A DNA stretch of 64,000 nucleotides from Gloeotrichia echinulata CP02 (GTDB lineage Bacteria; Cyanobacteriota; Cyanobacteriia; Cyanobacteriales; Nostocaceae). The translations under genes and the position numbers were made by a program. Below, one piece after another: positions 8,688 through 17,443 of the stretch (position 1 is the first letter of the stretch; each line of letters begins with the position of its first letter). Under the pieces are notes generated by a model. It saw only the letters and a program-made list of their open reading frames with translations. It did no database searches and was not told where the DNA came from. The DNA is taken from NCBI GenBank assembly GCA_038087035.1, contig CP051187.1:2175001-2239000 (forward strand), written 5' to 3'.

Positions 8688-10589
8688 CTATTCTACTGTT
8701 ACACTCTTAGCTAGGTTTCTTGGCTGATCGACATCCAAACCACGACGGGCTGCAATGTGATAAGCCAATAATTGCAGAGGTATAACAGTGAGGATAGGGG
8801 ACAGCAATTCATCTACTGTTGATACAGGGAGCAAATCGTTAAATATCTCCGCAGCTTCGCCATCGGTGACAGGAGTCACGCCAATTAAACGGGAATCTCT
8901 GGCTTTGGCTTCTTGGGAGTTAGAAATCACTTTTTCATAAACACTACCAGGAACTGCGATCGCCACTACTGGTACTTTAGCATCCAATAGGGCGATGGGT
9001 CCGTGTTTCATTTCGCCGGCGGGATACCCTTCAGCATGAATGTAGCTGATTTCTTTCAATTTCAAAGCACCTTCTAAAGCAATGGGGAAGTTAATTCCTC
9101 TTCCCAAAAAGATGAAATCTTTGGTTTCTGCAAAGTCATGGGCTAGGTGTTCGGTTAAACTTTCTTGACTCGCCAAAGTTTCTTCAATTTCCTTGGGAAT
9201 CTGTCGCAACCCTGCAATAATTTCGGCTAATTTATCTGGGGAAATTGTCTGACGACGGGCTGCTAAATCTAACGCTAAAGCGTAAAATGCCATCAGTTGG
9301 GCGACAAAGGTTTTCGTCGCCGCTACGCCAATTTCAATTCCTGCTAAGGTACTAATGATATGCGGTACTAGATGACCAAGGCTGCTTTCTGGGCGGTTGG
9401 TAATCCCTAATAGTCGCGCTTGATACTGGGCTTCTTTGCCTTGACGCCGTTCTTTCTCCATCGTCAAAGCTGCAAGGGTATCAGCCGTTTCACCCGATTG
9501 GGTGACACCAATAGTCAACGTATTCGCTGTCAATGGTGACGGTGCATAGCGATACTCAGAAGCATAGTGGACTTGCGTAGAAATTCCTGCTAATTGTTCA
9601 ATTAAATATTTGCCTACCAAAGCAGCGTGCCAACTGGTACCACAGGCGACAATTTGAATTTGGGCTAAATCTGCGTAAAATTCATCAGGTAAGCCCAGAT
9701 TAATTGGCGACTGCTCAGATGCAGTTGAATTACCATCATTGCTAAAGTAAGCTGCTAAACTAGCTCTGACTACTCCTGGTTGCTCGTAAATTTCTTTGAG
9801 CATGAAGTGTTTGAATCCCTGTTTTTCCACCATCGTGGGATTCAAATTCAGCAATCGGGGTTGTTTTTTCAACCTGTCGCCGGCAAAATTGTAAACCTCA
9901 ACGCCTAAAGGTGTGAGCCGGGCAATTTCGCCATTCTCCAAGGGTAGCACAGCACGGGTGTAAGCTACTATCGCCGGTGTGTCGGAGGCGCAGAAAAACT
10001 CTCCTTGACCAAAACCAATTACCAGGGGCGCTTGTTGTCGGACTACAATCAGTTCATCTGGGTAGTCTGCAGAAATAGCTGCGATCGCAAACGCCCCCTG
10101 TAGTTTGTTAACGGCTTGGCGCACTGTCTCTAAAAAAGGAGAGGGTGAGGTAGCCAGATGGGGAAATGGGGGATTTTTGAGAAATTCGGCGATTAGATGG
10201 GGGATAACCTCTGTATCTGTCTCGGAACGAAACTCATGTCCTTTTTGTTTGAGTTCCTCTCGCAACTCCCGATAGTTTTCGATAATACCATTTTGCACCA
10301 CTGCAATTCGCAGCGCCGTATCCATATGAGGATGGGCGTTGTGTTCTTCTGGTTTACCGTGAGTCGCCCAGCGAGTGTGACCTATACCAATTCGGGCGGG
10401 GGTTTCTATAAGTTCCAGTTTAGAACGCAGGTTATGCAATTTGCCCTTAGCCCGCACACAATGAACATCACCTTCCCAAACGGTAGCGATTCCCGCAGAA
10501 TCGTACCCCCGATACTCCAGTTTTTCCAGCCCAGCCAGTAAAATTTCTGTCGCTGCTTGAGTTCCGATATATCCAACGATTCCGCACAT
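8688..10589 (-). CDS. glmS: Glutamine--fructose-6-phosphate aminotransferase (isomerizing)
   Basis: 633 residues, a little longer than the 609 of the E. coli enzyme. It makes glucosamine-6-phosphate, the first step to UDP-GlcNAc for peptidoglycan and lipopolysaccharide, in the cytoplasm. The N-terminal class II glutaminase domain begins MCGIVGYIGT, with Cys2 as nucleophile after removal of Met1, followed by LEYRGYDSAGIA and the HTRWATHG loop. Two SIS sugar-phosphate isomerase domains fill the C-terminal half (VACGTSWHAALVGKY; GVTQSGETADTLAAL), and the protein ends in the typical LAKSVTVE tail. The start ATG is fixed by the catalytic cysteine. The gene is transcribed alone. Confidence 0.97.
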   Translation of the reverse strand: MCGIVGYIGTQAATEILLAGLEKLEYRGYDSAGIATVWEGDVHCVRAKGKLHNLRSKLELIETPARIGIGHTRWATHGKPEEHNAHPHMDTALRIAVVQNGIIENYRELREELKQKGHEFRSETDTEVIPHLIAEFLKNPPFPHLATSPSPFLETVRQAVNKLQGAFAIAAISADYPDELIVVRQQAPLVIGFGQGEFFCASDTPAIVAYTRAVLPLENGEIARLTPLGVEVYNFAGDRLKKQPRLLNLNPTMVEKQGFKHFMLKEIYEQPGVVRASLAAYFSNDGNSTASEQSPINLGLPDEFYADLAQIQIVACGTSWHAALVGKYLIEQLAGISTQVHYASEYRYAPSPLTANTLTIGVTQSGETADTLAALTMEKERRQGKEAQYQARLLGITNRPESSLGHLVPHIISTLAGIEIGVAATKTFVAQLMAFYALALDLAARRQTISPDKLAEIIAGLRQIPKEIEETLASQESLTEHLAHDFAETKDFIFLGRGINFPIALEGALKLKEISYIHAEGYPAGEMKHGPIALLDAKVPVVAIAVPGSVYEKVISNSQEAKARDSRLIGVTPVTDGEAAEIFNDLLPVSTVDELLSPILTVIPLQLLAYHIAARRGLDVDQPRNLAKSVTVE

Positions 10590-10625
10590 TTAAGTCACCA
10601 CTCCCTGTTGAGGATGAATGAACTA

Positions 10626-10652
10626 CCCCATCTTACTTCGTTGAAGATGGGG
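10626..10652 (-). other. IS200/IS605-type 3' hairpin
   Basis: A 9-bp stem, CCCCATCTT / AAGATGGGG, overlaps the end of the tnpB remnant. Hairpins of this kind mark the right end of IS200/IS605 elements and lie within the omega-RNA that TnpB makes from its own 3' end. Confidence 0.6.
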
Positions 10653-10881
10653 TTTCTACATCCCCATCAGTAAGTTGAGATTTTTGACGTTTCCTCTGAC
10701 TTAGTTGCTTGAGACTTCCAGTTTGCTTGCGCTTACTGGTGTCTGAAGTAGAGCTAAAATCATCTACGTCACAGAGGTTAGTTCCTAACCCCTGTAGATT
10801 CTTTGAATGCCAAAGCAACATCACTTCTGCTGATGTTATATCCCTTTGTTGGGTATATCCACAATTCCGGCAAACATGTTC
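10633..10881 (-). pseudogene. TnpB remnant, C-terminal zinc-ribbon part
   Basis: The minus strand reads EHVCRNCGYTQQRDITSAEV and onward to a stop at 10633. This is the second CxxC knuckle plus the RuvC-III region of an IS200/IS605 TnpB, but the D-N-A triad of that region is altered (SAEVMLL). Everything upstream is missing because an ISL3 element sits at 10882. A low-complexity basic tail follows. It is a broken copy left by an older insertion. Confidence 0.75.
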
Positions 10882-12178
10882 GGCTCTTGCGTACTTAGCG
10901 TGCTAAATTGATAGGATAATGCCAAGAAAGTAAAGCTCTAATCTCAAAATTACGAAAGTTTCTAAATCCAAATCCACTTCGCTTTATTAACTTCAGTTTA
11001 TTATTTATTCCTTCTACTACTCCACTGGTAGTCCTTCGTTCAAAATATCCGACTATTTCTCCAAACCACCGTTTAATTGTCTGCACACTTCTTTGATAAT
11101 ATGGTTCAGCTTTTTTTAACCAATTGATTAATTCTAGCGTTCCCGTTACCACATTTTTATTGTCTTCAAATAAATTGTGAAAATCTTCTTTTAATGAATG
11201 CATTCTAGCTATTAAAGGAGAAGCTTGTTTAATTCTATTTAATTTATCTTTTTGCTTTTCGGTGAGCTTATTCTCGGCTTTTAGAATTGTAAATTTATTT
11301 CCTTTTAAACTTTCAAATACTTTTTTTCTTTCCGGGGCATTTAACTCAGATGCTATTTTATTTTCTGCTATCCTAGCTCGATTTAATTCTTCATGTACTA
11401 ATTTAGTAACATGGAACCTATCTACCGTTACAAGGGCGTTTGGACAAATCTTCTCAATTAAAGATTTATAATTGCCTGTCATATCAATACTTACTTCTTC
11501 TATTTGTGACAAAACTTTTTCTCCCCACATTCTCATGGTTTTTTTGATTTCAATTTGTTTTCTTTCTTTTACTAAACCTATCAATTTACCTGAATCTATA
11601 TCTACTAGCACGACAATAAATTTTCCTTGTCCTTTGACCAAACTAATTTCATCTATTCCTAATCTTCTTAAATCTTTGACATCTATTGGCATCACATTTT
11701 TAGCTACATCTTCAAGCATTGATATGACTTCTTCATTAGTTAGTCCATTATTTCTTGCCACATTACTTACATTACTATTAATCACTTGTTTGATAATATA
11801 TTCCGCATATCGGTATGTATACCTCTTTCTTGCTCCTAGAAAATCTAGCTTTTCATTAAATGTTTTTCGGCATTTTTTACACTTGAATCTTCGTCTATTG
11901 ACATTCAGTATTACTTCAAAATCCCCCATCGGTAAATCTTTCACTAAACATTTTTGATTTTGATGTAAATGTCTTGAGTTTTGACCACAGTGTGGGCACG
12001 ATGCACTTTTCGCTTTTTTACCTACTGATAGAATTAGGACTTGACCCTCTTGTAGGCTTGATTCTACTAATACTTCAGGCAAATTTAGGAGTTGAGTCAT
12101 TATTCGTTTCATAATTTATTTTATTAAACATTATTAAAAAATATCTTAACATTTTAGCACGCTAAGTACCCAAGAACC
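10882..12178 (-). mobile_element. Complete ISL3-family insertion sequence
   Basis: 1297 bp bounded by inverted repeats: GGCTCTTGCGTACTTAGCGT on the left, and the matching TTTTAGCACGCTAAGTACCC plus AAGAACC on the right. It carries a single intact transposase gene. The adjacent octamers (ACATGTTC and AATACTGC) differ, so the 8-bp target duplication expected for ISL3 is missing. The flanks are also unrelated (tnpB remnant on one side, nitrilase remnant on the other), so a deletion next to the element is likely. Confidence 0.85.
10895..12112 (-). CDS. ISL3-family transposase
   Basis: 405 residues, full length for the family. An N-terminal zinc-binding region has CPHCGQ (about 36-41) and CKKCRKTF (about 77-84), with a helix-turn-helix after it. 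The catalytic DDE domain follows: LGIDEISLVKGQGKF (first Asp), VSIDMTGNYKSLIEK and VTVDRFHVTKLV (second Asp region), and SGVVEGINNKLKLIKRSGFG (Glu). It cuts and pastes the surrounding element by binding its terminal repeats; it should also be able to move the 196-bp MITE at 1229. The frame is intact, so the element is probably active or recently so. Confidence 0.92.
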   Translation of the reverse strand: MKRIMTQLLNLPEVLVESSLQEGQVLILSVGKKAKSASCPHCGQNSRHLHQNQKCLVKDLPMGDFEVILNVNRRRFKCKKCRKTFNEKLDFLGARKRYTYRYAEYIIKQVINSNVSNVARNNGLTNEEVISMLEDVAKNVMPIDVKDLRRLGIDEISLVKGQGKFIVVLVDIDSGKLIGLVKERKQIEIKKTMRMWGEKVLSQIEEVSIDMTGNYKSLIEKICPNALVTVDRFHVTKLVHEELNRARIAENKIASELNAPERKKVFESLKGNKFTILKAENKLTEKQKDKLNRIKQASPLIARMHSLKEDFHNLFEDNKNVVTGTLELINWLKKAEPYYQRSVQTIKRWFGEIVGYFERRTTSGVVEGINNKLKLIKRSGFGFRNFRNFEIRALLSWHYPINLAR

Positions 12179-12517
12179 AATACTGCAGGCATTGTAAATA
12201 TCCCCATCCCCGCCGGTTCTGTAGATGGTGGTTCTAAAATCATTGACCATCGCGAAATCGTTCTAGCAAAAACAGGTGCAGGCGAAAGCATGGCAGCATT
12301 TGCAGAGATAGACCTGGCAGCCTTAAGACGCGATCGCCGCCGACCAGGGTTAAATAATTTACTGTCACGCCAGCGATTTGAATTATATGCCCAAAGTTAC
12401 AGCCAGTCGCAATTTTATCCACCAAACACTATGCTGGAAGGAGAAATAGACCGTAAACACTTCATCCAAACCCAGCAAGCAACGATTGCACGCCTAGCAG
12501 AGTTGGGCGTGATTTAA
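12179..12517 (+). pseudogene. Nitrilase-superfamily hydrolase, C-terminal remnant
   Basis: An open frame starting at the ISL3 boundary reads AGIVNIPIPAGSVDGGSKII and continues with EIVLAKTGAGESMAAFAEID, LAALRRDRRRPG and RFELYAQSYS to a stop at 12517. This is the C-terminal third of a carbon-nitrogen hydrolase (the part after the catalytic Cys). The catalytic Glu-Lys-Cys part has been removed by the nested insertions, so the gene is dead. The internal ATG at 12290 is not a real start. The aldehyde dehydrogenase downstream probably was its operon partner. Confidence 0.7.
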
Positions 12518-12584
12518 TAGGGATGGAGAGATAGGGAGAGTGGGGAAATGGCGAGAGTGGGGAAGTGGGAGAATAATTAATACC

Positions 12585-12656
12585 TCATGCCCAATACCCA
12601 ATGCCCCATACCCCATGCCCAATGCCCCATGCCCAATGCCCCATGCCCTATGCCCT
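12585..12656. repeat. CCCATGCCCAATGC low-complexity repeat
   Basis: Degenerate 9-10-bp units (CCCAATGCC, CCCATGCCC) fill the space between the nitrilase remnant and the aldehyde dehydrogenase and run right up to its ATG. They keep the frame open upstream, giving a false N-terminal extension rich in Pro, Met and Cys. The same repeat recurs inverted near 45155-45205. Confidence 0.85.
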
Positions 12657-14069
12657 ATGAATAAATCAATAGAAGTTCGCAACCCCAGGACGGGAAAATA
12701 TGACTATGTAATTATACCGCCACCAGCGAAGTTGTTGGCACAGCAATGTAACCGCTTACGCAGATCGCAAGTACGCTGGCAACAGATTGGCATAGAAAGG
12801 AGAATAGAAGCATTACAATTGTGGAAAGAAGCCATATTGTCTGGACGCGAACAACTGAAAGAGGCTTTGGTCAATGATACTGGCAGATTGTCAGTCTCCT
12901 TAGCGGAAATTGACTCCTTCCTCTCCACCATTGACCGTTGGTGTAAGTTAGCACCAGATTTACTGCAAGAATCTCCCCGAAACACTAGTATTCCCTTTAT
13001 CTCACTGCTACAAACAACCGTTCCTTATCCCCTCGTTGGGGTGATTAGCCCGTGGAATTTTCCCCTATTACTATCTACGATTGATACCATTCCAGCGTTG
13101 CTGGCGGGTTGTGCGGTGATTGTCAAACCCAGTGAAATTGCTCCCCGGTTTGTAGCACCACTCATAACAGCACTGAATACAGTTCCTAATTTGCGTGATG
13201 TATTAAATTTTGTTGAGGGAGCAGGGGAAACCGGATCTGCTTTAATTGAAAATGTAGATTTGATATGCTTTACAGGCAGTGTAGCGACAGGACAAAAAGT
13301 TGCAGTAGCAGCAGCGCAAAACTTTATCCCGGCTTTTTTAGAATTAGGAGGTAAAGACCCGGCGATTGTTTTAGAATCAGCCAATTTAGAATTAGCAACA
13401 TCAGCAATTTTATGGGGTTCAGTCGTCAACACTGGACAGTCATGTTATTCAATTGAAAGAATTTATGTTGCTGAATCTATATTTGATAAATTTGTGGAAT
13501 TACTGACAGCCAAAGCCAAACAGTTAAAATTAGCTCATCCCACAGTTGAAAGTGGAGAAATTGGGCCAATTATTGCCGAGAGACAGGCTGCAATTATTAG
13601 CGACCATCTCCTAGATGCAGTAGAACAAGGTGCAGTCATTCACTGTGGCGGCCAGGTTGAAGAATTAGGAGGGGGTTGGTGGTGTCGTCCCACGGTTTTG
13701 ACCAAGGTCAACCATTCAATGAAAGTGATGACCGAAGAAACTTTTGCTCCTATTATGCCGGTGATGCCTTTTTCTACAATTGAAGAAGCGATTAATTTAG
13801 CAAATGATTCAAGTTATGGGCTGAGTGCGGCTGTATTTGCTGAATCAGAAGAATTAGCAATAGAAGTAGCCCAGCAAATAGATGCAGGTGCCATCAGTAT
13901 TAATGACGCCGGTCTCACCGCTATGATGCATGAAGGAGAGAAAAATTCCTTCAAATTCTCCGGTCTTGGTGGGTCGCGCATGGGTCCGTCATCATTGAAA
14001 CGGTTCCTGCGAAAAAAAGCCTTATTGATTAAAACCAACTCTACCAGTGACCCTTGGTGGTTTGATTAA
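12657..14069 (+). CDS. Aldehyde dehydrogenase family protein
   Basis: 470 residues from the ATG at 12657; the 39 codons upstream are repeat-derived. It oxidises an aldehyde to a carboxylic acid with NAD(P)+ in the cytoplasm. The Rossmann region has ISPWNFPLLLS (about 132-142) and IVKPSEIAP. FTGSVATGQKVA and LELGGKDPAIVL hold the general-base Glu, and NTGQSCYSIERIYV holds the catalytic Cys (around 260). EETFAPIMPVMPF is the conserved C-terminal motif. The length is normal. The physiological substrate is not evident. A nitrilase remnant directly upstream suggests an earlier nitrile or amide catabolic operon. Confidence 0.9.
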   Translation: MNKSIEVRNPRTGKYDYVIIPPPAKLLAQQCNRLRRSQVRWQQIGIERRIEALQLWKEAILSGREQLKEALVNDTGRLSVSLAEIDSFLSTIDRWCKLAPDLLQESPRNTSIPFISLLQTTVPYPLVGVISPWNFPLLLSTIDTIPALLAGCAVIVKPSEIAPRFVAPLITALNTVPNLRDVLNFVEGAGETGSALIENVDLICFTGSVATGQKVAVAAAQNFIPAFLELGGKDPAIVLESANLELATSAILWGSVVNTGQSCYSIERIYVAESIFDKFVELLTAKAKQLKLAHPTVESGEIGPIIAERQAAIISDHLLDAVEQGAVIHCGGQVEELGGGWWCRPTVLTKVNHSMKVMTEETFAPIMPVMPFSTIEEAINLANDSSYGLSAAVFAESEELAIEVAQQIDAGAISINDAGLTAMMHEGEKNSFKFSGLGGSRMGPSSLKRFLRKKALLIKTNSTSDPWWFD

Positions 14070-14157
14070 TTGTCAAATCTGGTTTTTGGGTATTATGCTA
14101 TATCAAGTGAACAATCAATATTCCCAAGACTAAAACATTATCCCCAGGAGTTGTCTT

Positions 14158-14604
14158 ATGTCTACCATCCGAGAAGAAATGCCTGTATTAGCCCGTCACG
14201 AAGGAGATTGGGTAGGGACATATATTGTAGTTGATACCGCAGGTAAAATTATTGATAATTATGAGTCGCATTTAACCTGTCAGTTTCCAGAAAATGAAAC
14301 TTATTCCTATTACCAAATCAATCGCTATAAGTGGGCTGATGGTAAACAAGAAGAACATCAATTTCCTGGACAATATTGTGATAAGGCACTCTGGTTTGAT
14401 ACCGAACGCATTAAAGGCAAAGCCTGGGAAGTAGACAATTCCACCGTGATTTTGTGGTTTGCTTATAAAACAGTCCCAGACATTAATTTATATGAAATGA
14501 TCATAATTAGTCCTGACAATAATCATCGCGCCCGCACTTGGCACTGGTTTAAGAACCATGAAATTTACCAACGCACTCTCATCAAAGAAGAACGATTACG
14601 TTAG
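14158..14604 (+). CDS. DUF3598-like protein
   Basis: 148 residues, no signal peptide or membrane segment. Its pattern (MPVLARHEGDWVGTYIVVD, LTCQFPENETYSYYQINRYKW, KALWFDTERIKGKAWE, RARTWHWFKNHEIYQRTLIKEER) is that of the cyanobacterial DUF3598 family, thought to be a lipocalin-like beta barrel. The function is unknown. It stands 88 bp after the aldehyde dehydrogenase and could be co-transcribed with it. A PuRich AGGAG at 14147 supports the ATG at 14158. The assignment is from pattern memory only. Confidence 0.65.
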   Translation: MSTIREEMPVLARHEGDWVGTYIVVDTAGKIIDNYESHLTCQFPENETYSYYQINRYKWADGKQEEHQFPGQYCDKALWFDTERIKGKAWEVDNSTVILWFAYKTVPDINLYEMIIISPDNNHRARTWHWFKNHEIYQRTLIKEERLR

Positions 14605-14666
14605 TTAACGCAGTTGGTAAGCGCACGGCAATACTCATTGGTGTGAACTTAAACTAAAAGCCTTGT

Positions 14667-14846
14667 CAATACTGCTCGGTTAAGGAAAATCGTAGGTTGG
14701 GTTGAGGCTCTGCGTACTCCTTCGGAGAACCCGCAGGGTAACCCAACAAAGCCCCCCAAATGTTGGGTTAGCCTACGGCTAGCAAGCTACGTTCCTCAAC
14801 CCAACCTACGCTCTTTAAGGTTTTTGGGCTTAACCGAGCAGTATTG
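14667..14846. mobile_element. 180-bp MITE with 10-bp target duplication
   Basis: Perfect terminal inverted repeats, CAATACTGCTCGGTTAA and TTAACCGAGCAGTATTG, enclose a second internal inverted repeat (GTAGGTTGGGTTGAGG / CCTCAACCCAACCTAC). It is flanked on both sides by the direct repeat AAAGCCTTGT (14657-14666 and 14847-14856), a clean 10-bp target duplication. There is no coding capacity. The ends match those of the element at 62293-62414, so the two form one family. Confidence 0.9.
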
Positions 14847-15011
14847 AAAGCCTTGTAAAATCTCGTTTCCAGGTGGAACCTGGAAATGCATTCAGAGCGG
14901 CTCTGCCGTTTTTCGTGGAGGTGGAAGCCCACTTTGACTGGGAACGAGGCAATCTCTCAAAGCTTCAATTCTAATATAAAATATAAATTCTACAATTTAT
15001 GGGATAAAAAC

Positions 15012-16400
15012 ATGGCAAAAGGTGACAAAATAAATTTTTCTACTCCTAGCGGGTTTCCCGAATTTCTCCCCAGTGAAAAACGCCTAGAATTATATTTACT
15101 CGACACCATCCGTAGAGTTTTTGAAAGTTATGGATTTACACCTATCGAAACTCCCGCCGTTGAACGGTTAGAAGTATTACAAGCTAAAGGCAATCAAGGC
15201 GACAATATTATTTATGGTATTGACCCGATTTTGCCCCCAAATCGCCAAGCAGAGAGGGATAAAGCCGGGGAAACAGGTTCAGAAGCCAGAGCGTTAAAAT
15301 TTGACCAAACAGTTCCCCTAGCCGCGTATATTGCCCGTCATTTAAATGAATTAACCTTTCCCTTTGCCCGTTATCAAATGGATATGGTGTTTCGTGGTGA
15401 ACGAGCAAAAGATGGACGTTTTCGCCAATTTCGTCAGTGCGATATCGATGTAGTCGCTCGGACTCACCTCAGCTTGCTTTATGATGCTCAGATGCCGGCA
15501 ATTATCACTGAGATATTTGAGGCGGTGAATATTGGGGATTTCTTAATTCGCATCAATAATCGTAAAGTTCTCACAGGTTTCTTTAAGTCAGTGGGCATTG
15601 CTGAAACTAAAATTAAAACCTGTATTGGGATTATTGATACTTTAGAGAAAGTAGGAGAAGCTAAAGTTAAAGAGCATTTAGAAAAAGAAGATATTATAGC
15701 AGAACATACTCAAAAAATTATTGATTTTATTAAAATTGATGGTTCGGTTGACGAGGTATTAGATAAACTCAAACACCTTGCCGAAAATTTGCCAGATTCT
15801 GAGCAATTTACCCTCGGCGTCAGCGAATTGGAAACGGTAATTATAGGCGTTCGTAATCTGGGAGTTGCTGACAATCGTTTTTGTATTGATTTATCAATTG
15901 CTCGTGGTCTAGATTATTATACGGGTACTGTTTACGAAACAACTTTATTAGGACATGAAGCTTTAGGCAGTATTTGCTCTGGTGGTAGATATGAGGAATT
16001 AGTCGGGACATTTTTAGGCGAAAAATTGCCGGGGGTAGGAATTTCTATCGGCTTAACTCGCTTAATTAGTCGGTTGTTAAAAGCTGGTATTCTCAATACC
16101 TTAGCCGCCACACCTGCACAGGTAATGGTGGTGAATATACAAGATGATTTGATGCCGGTTTATTTAAATGTGTCACAAAATCTGCGGAAGGCGGGAATTA
16201 ATGTTATAACTAATTTTGATAAACGTCCATTAGGTAAACAGTTCCAGTTGGCTGATAAACAAGGAATTCAATTTTGTGTAATTATTGGTTCTGAGGAAGC
16301 TGCAGCCCAAAAGTCATCGCTCAAAGATTTAAAATCAGGTGAGCAAGTAGAAGTGGTTTTGGCTGATTTGGCACAGGAAATTAAACGAAGATTGTTGTAA
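15012..16400 (+). CDS. hisS: Histidine--tRNA ligase
   Basis: 462 residues from the ATG at 15012; the frame is open further upstream but that part has no family similarity. It charges tRNA-His in the cytoplasm. Class II signatures are present: motif 1 around LDTIRRVFESYGFTPIETPA, motif 2 FRGERAKDGRFRQFRQCDID, the HisA peptide ARGLDYYTGTVYE, and motif 3 LPGVGISIGLTRLI. The C-terminal anticodon-binding domain (from about 375, with KRPLGKQFQLADKQGIQ) is complete. A relatively long insertion between motifs 2 and 3 is normal for this clade. The gene is monocistronic. Confidence 0.96.
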   Translation: MAKGDKINFSTPSGFPEFLPSEKRLELYLLDTIRRVFESYGFTPIETPAVERLEVLQAKGNQGDNIIYGIDPILPPNRQAERDKAGETGSEARALKFDQTVPLAAYIARHLNELTFPFARYQMDMVFRGERAKDGRFRQFRQCDIDVVARTHLSLLYDAQMPAIITEIFEAVNIGDFLIRINNRKVLTGFFKSVGIAETKIKTCIGIIDTLEKVGEAKVKEHLEKEDIIAEHTQKIIDFIKIDGSVDEVLDKLKHLAENLPDSEQFTLGVSELETVIIGVRNLGVADNRFCIDLSIARGLDYYTGTVYETTLLGHEALGSICSGGRYEELVGTFLGEKLPGVGISIGLTRLISRLLKAGILNTLAATPAQVMVVNIQDDLMPVYLNVSQNLRKAGINVITNFDKRPLGKQFQLADKQGIQFCVIIGSEEAAAQKSSLKDLKSGEQVEVVLADLAQEIKRRLL

Positions 16401-16912
16401 ATCCTCAATTTATTAGGGTGTAAGGTATTACTTGAATTTTTGGATAGTATTAATGTTTAAATACACATCCTCGTAGGGGCGCAAGACCTTGCGCCCCTAC
16501 CACCTGGTCTATTTACAGGAAGGTGCTGTAACTAACCGCAGAGGCGCAGAGGACACAGAGACAATTAACTCAAAAGTCTAGATTCTACTCTTGGATAACG
16601 CTTCTCTACGTTCGCGTTGGCGAAGCGCAACGAAGAATGAAAAATTACACCTGGCTGAACTTTTAAAACAACTTCTGACGATGGCTATATATTATTATAT
16701 ATTTTCAAGACTATTGTTGTCGAGTTGACCGAACCAAAAACATTACAGTTTACCGTACTAATATCGAATGGATATTTAGGTTCGGTAATCATCATTAATG
16801 AAGTGATAAAAACCGACTTTACGCCACTTTAATTTCCCAATACTATAAGAACAACGCAAGGATTTAATCCTGCATTGATTAGTTGAAAAAACTCATTATA
16901 CGAGGTAAAAAT
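16401..16912. other. Intergenic between hisS and the small heat-shock gene
   Basis: It contains the dispersed hairpin GTAGGGGCGCAAG/CTTGCGCCCCTAC (16473-16500), an imperfect TTCGCGTTGGCGAAGCGCAA repeat near 16613, and an AT-rich upstream region. An 8-bp dyad ACCGAACC (about 16729) / GGTTCGGT (about 16779), about 50 bp apart, could be an operator or only coincidence. The TTAGCACTC-N9-GAGTGCTAA (CIRCE) element is not present. An AGG-type ribosome site (CGAGG) lies 9 bp before the hsp start. Confidence 0.5.
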
Positions 16913-17362
16913 ATGGCACTATTACGTTTGAACACATGGCAAGACTTCGGCACCTTACAAAATCAACTTAATCGCCTACTTGACGGAGATATATTACCAT
17001 CTGTCTTTGTTGAAGGAGGCTTAAGCAAAGTTCCTGCGGCTGAATTACACGAAACATCAGATGCTGTTCATCTGAAACTAGAACTCCCAGGAATTGAAGC
17101 TAAAGACCTAGATGTACAAGTTACCGAAAAGTCTGTATCCATCAGTGGTGAGCGGAAATCGGAAACTACAACTGAAGAAAAAGGTGTGTTTAAGAGCGAA
17201 TTTCACTATGGTAAATTCCAGCGTGTAATTCCTTTACCTGCTCGGATTGATAATACCAAAGTCAGTGCAGAATATAAAGATGGTATCTTGAATCTAACAC
17301 TGCCTAAAGCTGAAGCCGAAAAGCACAAAGTTGTGAAAATTAATCTCACGTCAAACGATTAA
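16913..17362 (+). CDS. hspA: Small heat-shock protein (Hsp20/alpha-crystallin)
   Basis: 149 residues from the ATG at 16913, which is preceded by a CGAGG ribosome site; ten more codons are open upstream. The alpha-crystallin domain covers about 40-145: VPAAELHETSDAVHLKLELP, then DLDVQVTEKSVSISGERK and the GILNLTLPKAEAEK block with the conserved G-x-L motif. It binds unfolding proteins in oligomeric form and in cyanobacteria also protects thylakoid membranes. The short N-terminus (LRLNTWQDFGTLQNQLNRL) is typical of cyanobacterial HspA. Confidence 0.93.
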   Translation: MALLRLNTWQDFGTLQNQLNRLLDGDILPSVFVEGGLSKVPAAELHETSDAVHLKLELPGIEAKDLDVQVTEKSVSISGERKSETTTEEKGVFKSEFHYGKFQRVIPLPARIDNTKVSAEYKDGILNLTLPKAEAEKHKVVKINLTSND

Positions 17363-17398
17363 TAAGCGATTACAGCACCTTCCTGTAAATAGATCCGC

Positions 17399-17426
17399 GT
17401 AGGGGCGCAAGGCTTTGCGCCCTTAC
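17399..17426. repeat. GGGGCGCAAGG hairpin repeat
   Basis: GTAGGGGCGCAAG/CTTTGCGCCCTTAC stem between hspA and the convergent hemD gene. It is one of about seven copies in the window (16473, 17399, 40717, 41706, 56901, 57985, 62596). It may double as a terminator here. Confidence 0.75.
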
Positions 17427-17443
17427 CTTGGTCTGTGGTTATT

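Noticed and set aside
10709..10906. Plus-strand 65-codon frame
   Set aside because: Antisense to the tnpB remnant, crossing the ISL3 boundary.
12540..12656. N-terminal extension of the aldehyde dehydrogenase
   Set aside because: These 39 codons are low-complexity CCCATGCCC repeat; family homology starts after the ATG at 12657.
14886..15011. Upstream extension of histidyl-tRNA synthetase
   Set aside because: No resemblance to HisRS N-termini; contains repeat-like TTCCAGGTGGAACCTGGAAA palindrome. The ATG at 15012 fits the family.
16720..16800. CIRCE operator for the small heat-shock gene
   Set aside because: The TTAGCACTC-N9-GAGTGCTAA consensus is absent; only an unrelated ACCGAACC/GGTTCGGT dyad is seen.
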